This document shows, one piece after another, positions 45,003 to 52,816 of a DNA stretch of 64,000 nucleotides. The stretch comes from Croceitalea rosinachiae (GTDB lineage Bacteria; Bacteroidota; Bacteroidia; Flavobacteriales; Flavobacteriaceae), in the NCBI RefSeq assembly GCF_031846445.1, contig NZ_JAVRHR010000002.1, forward strand, positions 558,001 to 622,000. Direction: 5' to 3'. The translations under genes were made by a program, and so were the position numbers. Numbering within the stretch: position 1 is the first letter of the stretch; every line of letters begins with the position of its first letter. Under the pieces are notes generated by a model that did not search any database, was not told the DNA's origin, and saw only the letters and a list, made by a program, of their open reading frames with translations.

Positions 45003-45953
45003 TTATTTCAATAGTTCGATGATTTGGTTGGAAAGCTCAACCCCGATTCTATCTTGTGCTTCAACCGTTGCTGCACCGATATGTGGTGTCAATGAAATTT
45101 TCGGTTGCATCAAAATTCGAATTTCTGGATTTGGTTCAGATTCATAAACATCTAATCCGGCAAAAGATACTTTGCCACTTTCAAGGGCATCAACCAAAGC
45201 TACTTCATCTAAAGTTCCTCCGCGAGAGGCATTTATAATACCTACGCCATCTTTCATTTGTTCAAACTCATTTTTTCCGATGACATAGTCTTTTTGAGTG
45301 GGTACATGAATTGTGATGAAATCTGAATTTTTTATGACCTTATCAAAAGCGTTATTTTGAAGTTTGAAATCAATTTTTTGCCCGTCAAAAAAGCTTAAAA
45401 CAATATTTTTCTCCTCTTGATTATGGTCCGTAAAAATCACCTTCATGCCCAAGCCTAAAGCAACTTTAGCAGTAGCTTGACCTATTCTACCAAATCCGAC
45501 AATTCCTAATGTTTTACCTCTTAATTCTGACCCATTCGCGTATGCTTTTTTAAGCTGTTTAAACTTGCTATCACCTTCAAGAGGCATATTGCGGTTAGCA
45601 TCATGCAAAAACCGAACTCCACTAAAGAGATGTGCAAAAACAAGTTCTGCAACAGATTCAGATGAAGCCGCAGGTGTGTTTATTACATGCAATCCTTTAG
45701 ACCTGGCATAGTCCACATCAATATTATCCATTCCAACACCGCCACGACCAATTAGCTTTAATGTGGGGCAAGCATCAATTTCTTTTTTACGTACTTCGGT
45801 AGCGCTTCGAACCAAAATGGCAGCTATTTTATGGTCGTTGATAAAATTACTTAATTGTTCTTGAGCCACTTTGGTGGTAATAACTTCAAAACCAGATGAT
45901 TCTAAATTTTCTATACCCGATGGTGAAATACCGTCGTTTGCTAATATTCTCAT
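45003..45953 (-). CDS. serA: D-3-phosphoglycerate dehydrogenase
   Basis: A 316-residue NAD-dependent dehydrogenase: GRGGVGMDNIDVDYA at the hinge, the Rossmann motif GKTLGIVGFGRIGQATAK, the catalytic Arg in NASRGGTLDE, Glu in YESEP and His in PHIGAAT. There is no ACT domain, so it lacks the serine-feedback domain of long SerA proteins. It makes 3-phosphohydroxypyruvate for serine synthesis, and the serC gene that uses this product lies 1 bp upstream. Confidence 0.93.
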   Translation of the reverse strand: MRILANDGISPSGIENLESSGFEVITTKVAQEQLSNFINDHKIAAILVRSATEVRKKEIDACPTLKLIGRGGVGMDNIDVDYARSKGLHVINTPAASSESVAELVFAHLFSGVRFLHDANRNMPLEGDSKFKQLKKAYANGSELRGKTLGIVGFGRIGQATAKVALGLGMKVIFTDHNQEEKNIVLSFFDGQKIDFKLQNNAFDKVIKNSDFITIHVPTQKDYVIGKNEFEQMKDGVGIINASRGGTLDEVALVDALESGKVSFAGLDVYESEPNPEIRILMQPKISLTPHIGAATVEAQDRIGVELSNQIIELLK

Positions 45954-45954
45954 A

Positions 45955-47019
45955 TTATCCTTTTCGTTCTAATTCACTCATTATATCTACCAAAGTGCCA
46001 ACACTTTCAAGAGACAATGCATTATACATGGATGCACGATATCCCCCAACAGACCGATGTCCATTGATGCCATTAATTCCCGCCTCTTTACATTGTTTGT
46101 CAAAAGTCTCTTTTAAAGTGTCATCAGTAATATTGAACGTTGCGTTCATATGTGAGCGGTCTTCTTTTGCTGCAAAACCTGAAAAAACAGGATTCAGGTC
46201 AATTTCTGAATAGATTAGGTTAGCCTTCTTTTCATTTATTTCTTCAATTGCAGGTATTCCGCCCATATCTTTCAACCACTGCATGGTCAACATAGAAACG
46301 TAAACTGCAAATACAGGTGGCGTATTGAACATACTATCTTTAGAAATATGTGTTTTGTAATCCAGCATAGAAGGTATTTTTCTGGTAACCTTGCCCAAAA
46401 TGTCTTCTTTAATGACTACTAATGTGGTACCAGCAGGCCCCATATTTTTTTGAGCTCCCGCGTAAATCAAATCAAATTGTGAAAAATCTAATTGGCGCGA
46501 AAAGATATCTGAACTCATATCACATACCAAAGGGCAATCTGTTTTTGGAAATTCTTTTACCTGTGTTCCGAAGATGGTATTGTTCGAAGTTAGATGGAGA
46601 TAATCCAGCCCTTTAGGAATAATGTAACCTTTTGGAATAAAATTGAAGTTTTGTTCTTGTGAAGAAGCCACCTCAAGCACTTCACCATATAATCGGGCTT
46701 CCTTAATTGCTTTTAAACTCCACGTGCCGGTATTTACATACCCAGCTTTGCGCTCTAACAAGTTATAGGCAGTTGCCAAAAATTGCATGCTCGCGCCGCC
46801 TTGAAGAAAAAGGGCAACGTATCCTTTATCCTTTAAATCTAATAGTTCCAAAGCTAGCGAACGGGCATTTTCCATAATCTCCACAAAAGCGGCACTCCTG
46901 TGGGAAATTTCAATTAATGAAAGGCCGCTGCCGTCTAGTTCTACAACTGCATCTGCTGCTTTTTTCATTACTTCTTGCGGTAAAATGCAAGGTCCCGCAC
47001 TAAAATTATGTTTTTTCAT
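45955..47019 (-). CDS. serC: Phosphoserine aminotransferase
   Basis: A 354-residue PLP-dependent aminotransferase beginning KHNFSAGPCILPQEV, the usual SerC opening, with GGASMQFLATAYN for phosphate/PLP contacts and the PLP Lys in IYAGAQKNMGPAGTT. The end, HRSVGGYRASMYNALSLESV, binds the substrate phosphate. It converts 3-phosphohydroxypyruvate to phosphoserine. One base separates its stop from serA, so the two form an operon. Confidence 0.97.
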   Translation of the reverse strand: MKKHNFSAGPCILPQEVMKKAADAVVELDGSGLSLIEISHRSAAFVEIMENARSLALELLDLKDKGYVALFLQGGASMQFLATAYNLLERKAGYVNTGTWSLKAIKEARLYGEVLEVASSQEQNFNFIPKGYIIPKGLDYLHLTSNNTIFGTQVKEFPKTDCPLVCDMSSDIFSRQLDFSQFDLIYAGAQKNMGPAGTTLVVIKEDILGKVTRKIPSMLDYKTHISKDSMFNTPPVFAVYVSMLTMQWLKDMGGIPAIEEINEKKANLIYSEIDLNPVFSGFAAKEDRSHMNATFNITDDTLKETFDKQCKEAGINGINGHRSVGGYRASMYNALSLESVGTLVDIMSELERKG

Positions 47020-47146
47020 TAGTTCAATTTATGGTTTCAGAACCCCAACTATCATATTTGAAATATTTTTAATAGATGGTTACTAGGTCATAATTAAGCG
47101 GCAAAGGTCTTAAAAATTTAATGAAACGAAAACAGGTGTTTTGTAA

Positions 47147-48193
47147 TTAAAGTTTCAATAAAAAGTCTATCGTATCGACCCTATCTGCATAGTCATTTAG
47201 ACCGGGGTCTTGGGTACTTCCAAAGGGTATGCTATTGCTTATTTCTGAACCCGCAACGACACATTGTAATTCTTGTGCGTCATTAAGAAGTTTTTTATTT
47301 AAAGTATCTAAATCATCATAATATTCATAGTACAAGGTACCAATGGGTGAGGCATAAGCCACATCTTCTTTAAGCAACAAAAAATTATTGTCGAAGATTT
47401 TAAAATCGGACATTAAAAAAACCGCCTTATTATAATCATAATTATTGGCATACTTATGTGTATTTATAATATCTTGATAATCAAATATTGATTCAAAAAA
47501 GACCCTAAAATCGTAGTCTTTGGGTACAAAGAGTTTTGATACGCTGCGGCATCCCAAACCAAAATATTGAAAAATATCTTTGCCAAGTTCATTAAGCTGT
47601 TCTTTGGTCTCGGCTCCTGTCAAAACAGCAATTGAGCTTCTATTTTTTCTTATAATATTTGGGTACTTACCAAAATAGTAATCAAAATATCTACTCGTAT
47701 TATTACTGCCAGTGGCAATAACGGCATTAAAACCTTCTAATTTATCTTGAGTAAATTGTATGCTTTCTTTTAAGCTAGGAGCTATGTCAATTAAAAATTC
47801 AGCGATGAACGGTAATAAAATAGAGTCATTGGAAGAGAGCTTTGTGATGACCTTATTACCAGTAATCAAAACAGATAAAAAATCGTGAAAGCCCACCAAG
47901 GGGATATTTCCGGCCATAATAATAGCGACAGTCGTTTGAGCACCTTTATCAAGATCATCATAATCAGATAACCAAAGATTGATTTTCTCCTTAGTCAACA
48001 ATTCTCCCCAAGAAACAAGTGCATTTATGACATTTGGCCTGGTGAACCAACCATTCTGATGTCCGACCTTGGTAATTGCATCATTTAGTTTAATTGCCCA
48101 GGGATTCGTCTCGGACTGTTTATTTTCACAAAAATCTCTTAAAAAGTTACCTAGTTTAATAAAAGCATCTAAAATGTGGGGTTGTACCGGCAT
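47147..48193 (-). CDS. Acyl-CoA reductase, LuxC-like
   Basis: A 348-residue protein of the LuxC family: WFTRPNVINALVSWGELLTKE, then AIIMAGNIPLVGFHDFLSVLITGNKV, FGLGCRSVSKLFVP with the catalytic Cys, and KSRSSIAVL-like SSIAVLTG. LuxC reduces fatty acyl groups to aldehydes using NADPH. There are no luciferase or luxD/luxE genes here, so light production is not implied. The ferredoxin gene is divergent, 83 bp away; this pairing seems conserved in Bacteroidota, and a role in lipid or aldehyde metabolism is likely but unproven. Confidence 0.88.
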   Translation of the reverse strand: MPVQPHILDAFIKLGNFLRDFCENKQSETNPWAIKLNDAITKVGHQNGWFTRPNVINALVSWGELLTKEKINLWLSDYDDLDKGAQTTVAIIMAGNIPLVGFHDFLSVLITGNKVITKLSSNDSILLPFIAEFLIDIAPSLKESIQFTQDKLEGFNAVIATGSNNTSRYFDYYFGKYPNIIRKNRSSIAVLTGAETKEQLNELGKDIFQYFGLGCRSVSKLFVPKDYDFRVFFESIFDYQDIINTHKYANNYDYNKAVFLMSDFKIFDNNFLLLKEDVAYASPIGTLYYEYYDDLDTLNKKLLNDAQELQCVVAGSEISNSIPFGSTQDPGLNDYADRVDTIDFLLKL

Positions 48194-48197
48194 TATA

Positions 48198-48229
48198 TTT
48201 GTAAAGTACTTGATTGGGGTTTATTTTTG
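48198..48229 (+). promoter_or_regulatory. Candidate ferredoxin promoter
   Basis: TTTG (48198-48201), 20 bases, then TATTTTTG (48222-48229) fit the Bacteroidota pattern TTTG-N17-23-TAnnTTTG. The ferredoxin ATG is 47 bp beyond the -7 box. In the expected leader, ATGCTA and TAGCAT (48243-48248, 48257-48262) could form a small hairpin. Confidence 0.4.
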
Positions 48230-48276
48230 TGCAAAAATAGCGATGCTAGTTTAGTTTAGCATTAAAAAAGAAAATT

Positions 48277-48630
48277 ATGGCGATTATAATTACTGATGAA
48301 TGCATTAATTGTGGTGCTTGTGAGCCTGAATGTCCTAATACCGCCATTTACGAAGGTGCTGATGAATGGCGTTATGGTGACGGAACCTCATTAAAAGGTG
48401 ATGTAATACTTCCGAACGGAAAAGCCGTCAATGCCGATGAGGTACAAGAGCCCATAAGTGATGAAATCTATTATATTTCTCCTGATAAGTGTACTGAATG
48501 TATGGGTTTTCATGAAGAACCCCAATGTGCCGCGGTTTGTCCTGTAGATTGCTGTGTTCCTGATGAAGATATCGTTGAGACTGAAGAAGAGCTCTTGGGC
48601 AAGCAAAAATTTATGCATCCCGATGGATAG
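48277..48630 (+). CDS. 2[4Fe-4S] ferredoxin
   Basis: A 117-residue ferredoxin with two cluster motifs. The first is CINCGACEPECPN (about 11-23), the second CTECMGFHEEPQCAAVCP, whose CxxC...CxxxCP spacing is the longer, Alvin-like form. An insertion of about 45 residues separates the clusters (GTSLKGDVILPNGKAVN). It transfers single electrons in the cytoplasm. Its divergence from the acyl-CoA reductase gene hints at a shared redox role (inference). It converges on the arginase-family gene with a 6-bp gap. Confidence 0.95.
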   Translation: MAIIITDECINCGACEPECPNTAIYEGADEWRYGDGTSLKGDVILPNGKAVNADEVQEPISDEIYYISPDKCTECMGFHEEPQCAAVCPVDCCVPDEDIVETEEELLGKQKFMHPDG

Positions 48631-48636
48631 TTTTCT

Positions 48637-49413
48637 TTAGATCATTTTCGAACTAATTTCTTTAAACAACTTTCCACATACCATTGCGGTCATACTATTT
48701 AAATCTCGATTGGGATTATATTCCACTATGTCAGCACCAACAAGAGATCCATTTATATCTTGGATGATTTGAATTACTTGTCGAGTACTCAAACCGCCAG
48801 GTTCATGATGTGATACCCCTGGAGCAAAGGCAGGGTCTAAGGCATCAATGTCTACAGATAGATATAGTGGGTTTTTAAAGACTGGCATTTTGAAAGATTC
48901 AAAATCTTTCATTTCATTGATTTTCACACCGAATCGTTCTGCATTAGCAAGCTGTTTGGTATTCAATGTTCTAATGCCGACTTGATATAGGTTTTCTGCT
49001 AATCCATTTTTCATTATATTATAAAAAGGGCAAGCATGGGAGTGGGTGTCGCCTTCAAAATCTTCATACAAGTCACTATGGGCGTCAATATGTAAAATAT
49101 CTAATTTCCCATAAACTGCATGAAATGCCTTTATTATAGGAAAAGTAATAGAGTGGTCACCCCCAAATGTTAATAGGGGTATGTTTTTTTGAAGATTTTT
49201 ACTTGTTATTGTTTCAATATCAAAATAAGAATTAATGGTAAAGTCTCCTTTATCATCGATAAGAGCTGGGTTGATTAAATTGCCATTTTCTGCATGATAG
49301 TTTGAAGAATCACTATGATAAGCCTCTCGAATAAGAGGTGGTGCCAATTTTGGACCCTGTCTATAAGATGACTTTTCATCGTATAACATCCCCTGTAGGT
49401 TTATTTTTTTCAT
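48637..49413 (-). CDS. Arginase/agmatinase/formimidoylglutamase-family hydrolase
   Basis: A 258-residue ureohydrolase with the full set of manganese ligands: His87 in GGDHS, Asp110, His112 and Asp114 in HIDAHSD, and Asp188 and Asp190 in DIDALDP. The following VSHHEPGG and EYNPNRD are standard. The family acts on arginine, agmatine or formimidoylglutamate; I cannot tell which from the sequence. Only 6 bp separate its stop from that of ferredoxin. Confidence 0.92.
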   Translation of the reverse strand: MKKINLQGMLYDEKSSYRQGPKLAPPLIREAYHSDSSNYHAENGNLINPALIDDKGDFTINSYFDIETITSKNLQKNIPLLTFGGDHSITFPIIKAFHAVYGKLDILHIDAHSDLYEDFEGDTHSHACPFYNIMKNGLAENLYQVGIRTLNTKQLANAERFGVKINEMKDFESFKMPVFKNPLYLSVDIDALDPAFAPGVSHHEPGGLSTRQVIQIIQDINGSLVGADIVEYNPNRDLNSMTAMVCGKLFKEISSKMI

Positions 49414-49535
49414 TTAATAAATATAAGAAAGCTTATTACCATAAGTTGATTTGTGATTTTCAAATGACCAGCTGCTACTTTACAAACACTAAAACATTTT
49501 CTTTTGGTTATGGATAAAATCCTTTTCACTCTTCC

Positions 49536-49543
49536 TATTTTTG
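49536..49543 (+). promoter_or_regulatory. Candidate -7 element before a 42-codon gene
   Basis: TATTTTTG is an exact TAnnTTTG match, 6 bp before the ATG at 49550. With the usual spacing, transcription would start at or next to the start codon, giving a leaderless message. No clear -33 TTTG is seen at the best distance. Confidence 0.3.
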
Positions 49544-49549
49544 TGTCTT

Positions 49550-49678
49550 ATGGAGAAAAAAGAGAAAGAATATAGTGGTGTTTGGAAAGATATAGGCTGT
49601 ATTTTATCTGCATTGGCCATCTTTGGTATCATTGCTGTTATTACTATTTTGATTTATCAATTCCTTAGAGGCGCTTAA
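49550..49678 (+). CDS. Small single-span membrane protein, 42 residues
   Basis: A short frame, ATG to TAA, encodes MEKKEKEYSGVWKDIGC followed by a clear membrane segment (LSALAIFGIIAVITILIYQF) and the end LRGA. The N-terminus is charged and hydrophilic, the typical layout of small membrane proteins. It sits between the arginase-family gene and ychF, in the same orientation as ychF. Unknown family. It could be read by chance, but the sharp single-span structure and a matching -7 box support a real gene. Confidence 0.6.
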   Translation: MEKKEKEYSGVWKDIGCILSALAIFGIIAVITILIYQFLRGA

Positions 49679-49708
49679 AAGCGACTAGTGGCATCAAAAA
49701 CTTCACCT

Positions 49709-49716
49709 TATATTTG
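49709..49716 (+). promoter_or_regulatory. Candidate -7 promoter element of ychF
   Basis: TATATTTG is an exact match to the Bacteroidota TAnnTTTG element, 18 bp before the ychF ATG. A -33 motif is not obvious at 17-23 bp upstream. Confidence 0.4.
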
Positions 49717-49734
49717 CAGCCTTAAAACGAGAAA

Positions 49735-50829
49735 ATGAAAGCAGGAATAGTAGGATTGCCCAATGTAGGCAAATCAACATTATTTAATTGTTTGTCCAAT
49801 GCTAAAGCACAAAGTGCCAATTTTCCATTTTGTACTATTGAGCCAAACATAGGAGTGGTAAATGTTCCTGATTCGAGATTGGAAAAGCTGGAATCTTTAG
49901 TAAATCCTGAAAAGGTAATTCCCGCTACGGTTGAAATAGTTGATATTGCTGGTTTGGTAAAAGGAGCAAGCAAAGGTGAAGGACTCGGAAACCAATTTTT
50001 GGGCAACATACGAGAAACAGATGCAATTCTTCACGTGTTGCGCTGTTTTGACAATGACAATATTGTTCATGTTGATGGTTCTGTAGATCCAATTCGGGAT
50101 AAAGAAACCATTGATATGGAGCTGCAGTTAAAAGATCTTGAAAGTGTGGAGAAAAAGCTGGACAAGGTCAAAAGAGCTGCCAAAACTGGCAATAAAGAAG
50201 CTCAAAAGGAAGAAGCAGTGCTGATTAAGCTCAAAGATGGTCTAGAGGCGGGCACCTCAGTTCGTGCTATTGAACTAAGTGATGATGAAAAAGCTGAATT
50301 TGCCAAACCTTTGCAATTAATTACTGATAAACCAGTGATGTATGTTTGTAATGTTGATGAAGACGGTGCTGTTAGAGGTAATGGATATGTTGAAAAAGTA
50401 AAAGCAGCTGTGGCTAACGAGAATGCCGAAGTCATCTTTTTGGCCGTTGGTACTGAGGCTGACATTACAGAATTAGAGACTTTTGAGGAACGTCAACTAT
50501 TTTTAGAAGATTTGGGTCTTTCAGAACCAGGTTCGGCAAAATTGATACGTGGGGCCTATAAACTATTAAATCTTGAAACGTATTTCACCGCTGGTGAAAA
50601 GGAGGTTCGGGCTTGGACCATTCCCATTGGGGCAACTGCTCCGCAAGCAGCTGGAGTTATCCATACTGATTTTGAAAAAGGATTTATACGGGCAGAAGTA
50701 ATAGCCTATGATGATTATGTCAATTTTGGTAGCGAAGCTAAGGTAAAAGAGGCTGGTAAAATGCGTGTTGAAGGAAAGGAATACATTGTTAAAGATGGCG
50801 ATGTGATGCATTTTAGGTTTAACGTATAA
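49735..50829 (+). CDS. ychF: Redox-regulated ATPase YchF (Obg family)
   Basis: A 364-residue P-loop protein, starting with MKAGIVGLPNVGKSTLFNCLSNA (Walker A GLPNVGKS), DIAGLVKGASKGEGLGNQFL as the switch II/G3 region, a central helical coiled-coil insertion (about 125-170), then the GTPase-like G4 region VCNVDED and the C-terminal TGS domain. YchF prefers ATP over GTP and binds ribosomes, helping to regulate the oxidative-stress response. It precedes parE by 103 bp. Confidence 0.96.
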   Translation: MKAGIVGLPNVGKSTLFNCLSNAKAQSANFPFCTIEPNIGVVNVPDSRLEKLESLVNPEKVIPATVEIVDIAGLVKGASKGEGLGNQFLGNIRETDAILHVLRCFDNDNIVHVDGSVDPIRDKETIDMELQLKDLESVEKKLDKVKRAAKTGNKEAQKEEAVLIKLKDGLEAGTSVRAIELSDDEKAEFAKPLQLITDKPVMYVCNVDEDGAVRGNGYVEKVKAAVANENAEVIFLAVGTEADITELETFEERQLFLEDLGLSEPGSAKLIRGAYKLLNLETYFTAGEKEVRAWTIPIGATAPQAAGVIHTDFEKGFIRAEVIAYDDYVNFGSEAKVKEAGKMRVEGKEYIVKDGDVMHFRFNV

Positions 50830-50884
50830 AAGTATCTTTAATAGTTCCTAACACCTTTTGTTGATTACTTTCTTGGGCTTACAT

Positions 50885-50913
50885 TTTGATTTTTCCGCCT
50901 AAATTCTATATTG
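50885..50913 (+). promoter_or_regulatory. Candidate parE promoter
   Basis: TTTG (50885-50888), 18 bases, then TATATTG (50907-50913), a one-base-short TAnnTTTG, lie upstream of the parE start at 50933. This spacing is within the usual range for this phylum. Confidence 0.4.
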
Positions 50914-50932
50914 CAAGGATAATCCTGTTTTA

Positions 50933-52789
50933 ATGGCAAACACCAAATATACCGAAGACAATATTCGTTCCCTCGATTGGAAGGAACATATTCGTATGCG
51001 TCCTGGTATGTACATTGGTAAATTGGGCGATGGTTCTTCTGCCGATGATGGCATCTATATTCTACTAAAAGAAGTCATAGACAACTGTATCGATGAGTTT
51101 GTTATGGGTGCAGGTAAGACCATTGAAATTGCCATTAAAGACAGTGAGGTACGTGTGCGGGATTACGGTAGGGGTATACCTTTAGGCAAGGTAGTCGATG
51201 TGGTTTCCAAAATGAATACCGGTGGAAAATACGATTCCCGGGCCTTTAAAAAATCTGTTGGGTTGAATGGGGTAGGTACCAAAGCCGTGAATGCACTTTC
51301 CAATCATTTTAGGGTAGAGTCAATTCGTGATGGCAAATCGAAAACGGCAGAGTTCAAAGCTGGTAATCTGGTTAATGAAGAATTGATTGATTCTTCTAAA
51401 CGGCGTGGAACACAGGTAAGTTTTGTGCCTGATGAGTCTATTTTTAAAAAATTCAAGTATCGCAATGAGTATATCGAACGTATGCTCAAAAACTATGTTT
51501 ATCTCAATCCTGGACTTACCATTGTTTTTAACGGCGAGAAATTCCATTCAGAGAATGGTTTGAAAGATCTATTGGAGGATAACAATAATCAAGAAGATTT
51601 TCTTTACCCAATAATCCATTTAAAGGGTAACGACATTGAGGTTGCTATCACACATAGTAAAACACAGTATAGCGAAGAGTATCATTCTTTTGTAAACGGT
51701 CAACATACTACGCAGGGGGGAACCCACCAGGCAGCATTTAGAGAAGCCATCGTAAAAACCGTTCGTGAGCATTACGGTAAGAACTATGACTCTTCAGATA
51801 TTCGAAAATCTATCATTTCGGCGATCGCTATCAAAGTAATGGAACCTGTCTTTGAAAGTCAGACCAAAACGAAATTGGGTTCTACCGACATGGGGGGTGA
51901 TTTACCTACCGTTAGGACATATATCAATGATTTTATTGGCAGGTATTTAGACAATCATTTGCATAAGAATCCAACGGTCGCTGAAAGCCTTCAAAAAAAG
52001 ATAGTCCAGGCTGAAAAAGAACGGAAAGAACTTTCAGGTATTCGAAAATTGGCTAGAGATAGGGCTAAAAAGGCGAGTTTGCACAATAAGAAACTTCGAG
52101 ACTGTCGCGTACACCTTCAAGATATGAAGAAAGATAGGCGGTTGGAAAGTACGTTGTTTATTACCGAAGGTGATTCTGCTTCTGGATCTATTACCAAATC
52201 AAGGGATGTAAATACACAAGCAGTTTTCAGTCTCAGGGGAAAACCTTTGAATTCTTACGGAATGTCTAAAAAGATAGTCTATGAGAATGAGGAGTTTAAT
52301 TTATTACAAGCTGCTTTGAATATTGAAGATTCTATGGAAGATTTACGGTACAACAATATCGTAATTGCTACTGATGCCGATGTAGATGGAATGCATATTC
52401 GCTTATTGTTGATTACCTTCTTTTTACAGTTTTTTCCAGAACTGATAAAAGAAAACCATTTATATATTCTTCAGACCCCCTTGTTTCGAGTGAGAAATAA
52501 AAAGGAGACAATTTATTGTTATAGTGATGAAGAAAGAAGAATTGCTATTGAAAAGCTTACCGGCAAACCAGAGATAACACGATTTAAGGGATTAGGGGAA
52601 ATTTCACCTGATGAATTTCAACACTTTATTGGTGACGATATCAGATTAGAACCTGTTATGTTAGACAAAGCAATGTCCATAGAAGAATTATTGAAGTTCT
52701 ATATGGGTAAAAATACCCCAGATCGACAGAAATTCATCATAAAAAATCTTAAAGTAGAACTTGATTTAGTTGAAGAAAATCAATTATAA
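50933..52789 (+). CDS. parE: DNA topoisomerase IV subunit B
   Basis: A 618-residue type IIA topoisomerase ATPase subunit. The GHKL ATPase site is DNCIDEFVMGAG with RDYGRGIPLG and GLNGVGTKAVNALS, the TOPRIM metal site is ITEGDSASGS, then IATDADVDGMHIR, and the C-terminal KGLGEISPDE motif. Length and lack of a large insertion point to ParE rather than GyrB, and parC lies 27 bp downstream. It decatenates chromosomes. Confidence 0.95.
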   Translation: MANTKYTEDNIRSLDWKEHIRMRPGMYIGKLGDGSSADDGIYILLKEVIDNCIDEFVMGAGKTIEIAIKDSEVRVRDYGRGIPLGKVVDVVSKMNTGGKYDSRAFKKSVGLNGVGTKAVNALSNHFRVESIRDGKSKTAEFKAGNLVNEELIDSSKRRGTQVSFVPDESIFKKFKYRNEYIERMLKNYVYLNPGLTIVFNGEKFHSENGLKDLLEDNNNQEDFLYPIIHLKGNDIEVAITHSKTQYSEEYHSFVNGQHTTQGGTHQAAFREAIVKTVREHYGKNYDSSDIRKSIISAIAIKVMEPVFESQTKTKLGSTDMGGDLPTVRTYINDFIGRYLDNHLHKNPTVAESLQKKIVQAEKERKELSGIRKLARDRAKKASLHNKKLRDCRVHLQDMKKDRRLESTLFITEGDSASGSITKSRDVNTQAVFSLRGKPLNSYGMSKKIVYENEEFNLLQAALNIEDSMEDLRYNNIVIATDADVDGMHIRLLLITFFLQFFPELIKENHLYILQTPLFRVRNKKETIYCYSDEERRIAIEKLTGKPEITRFKGLGEISPDEFQHFIGDDIRLEPVMLDKAMSIEELLKFYMGKNTPDRQKFIIKNLKVELDLVEENQL

Positions 52790-52816
52790 ATCAAATTGAT
52801 AAGCGTAGAATAATAC

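Noticed and set aside
47147..48193. Bioluminescence operon, because of the LuxC homologue
   Set aside because: No luxA, luxB, luxD or luxE homologue is present in the window; neighbours are serine biosynthesis and ferredoxin genes.
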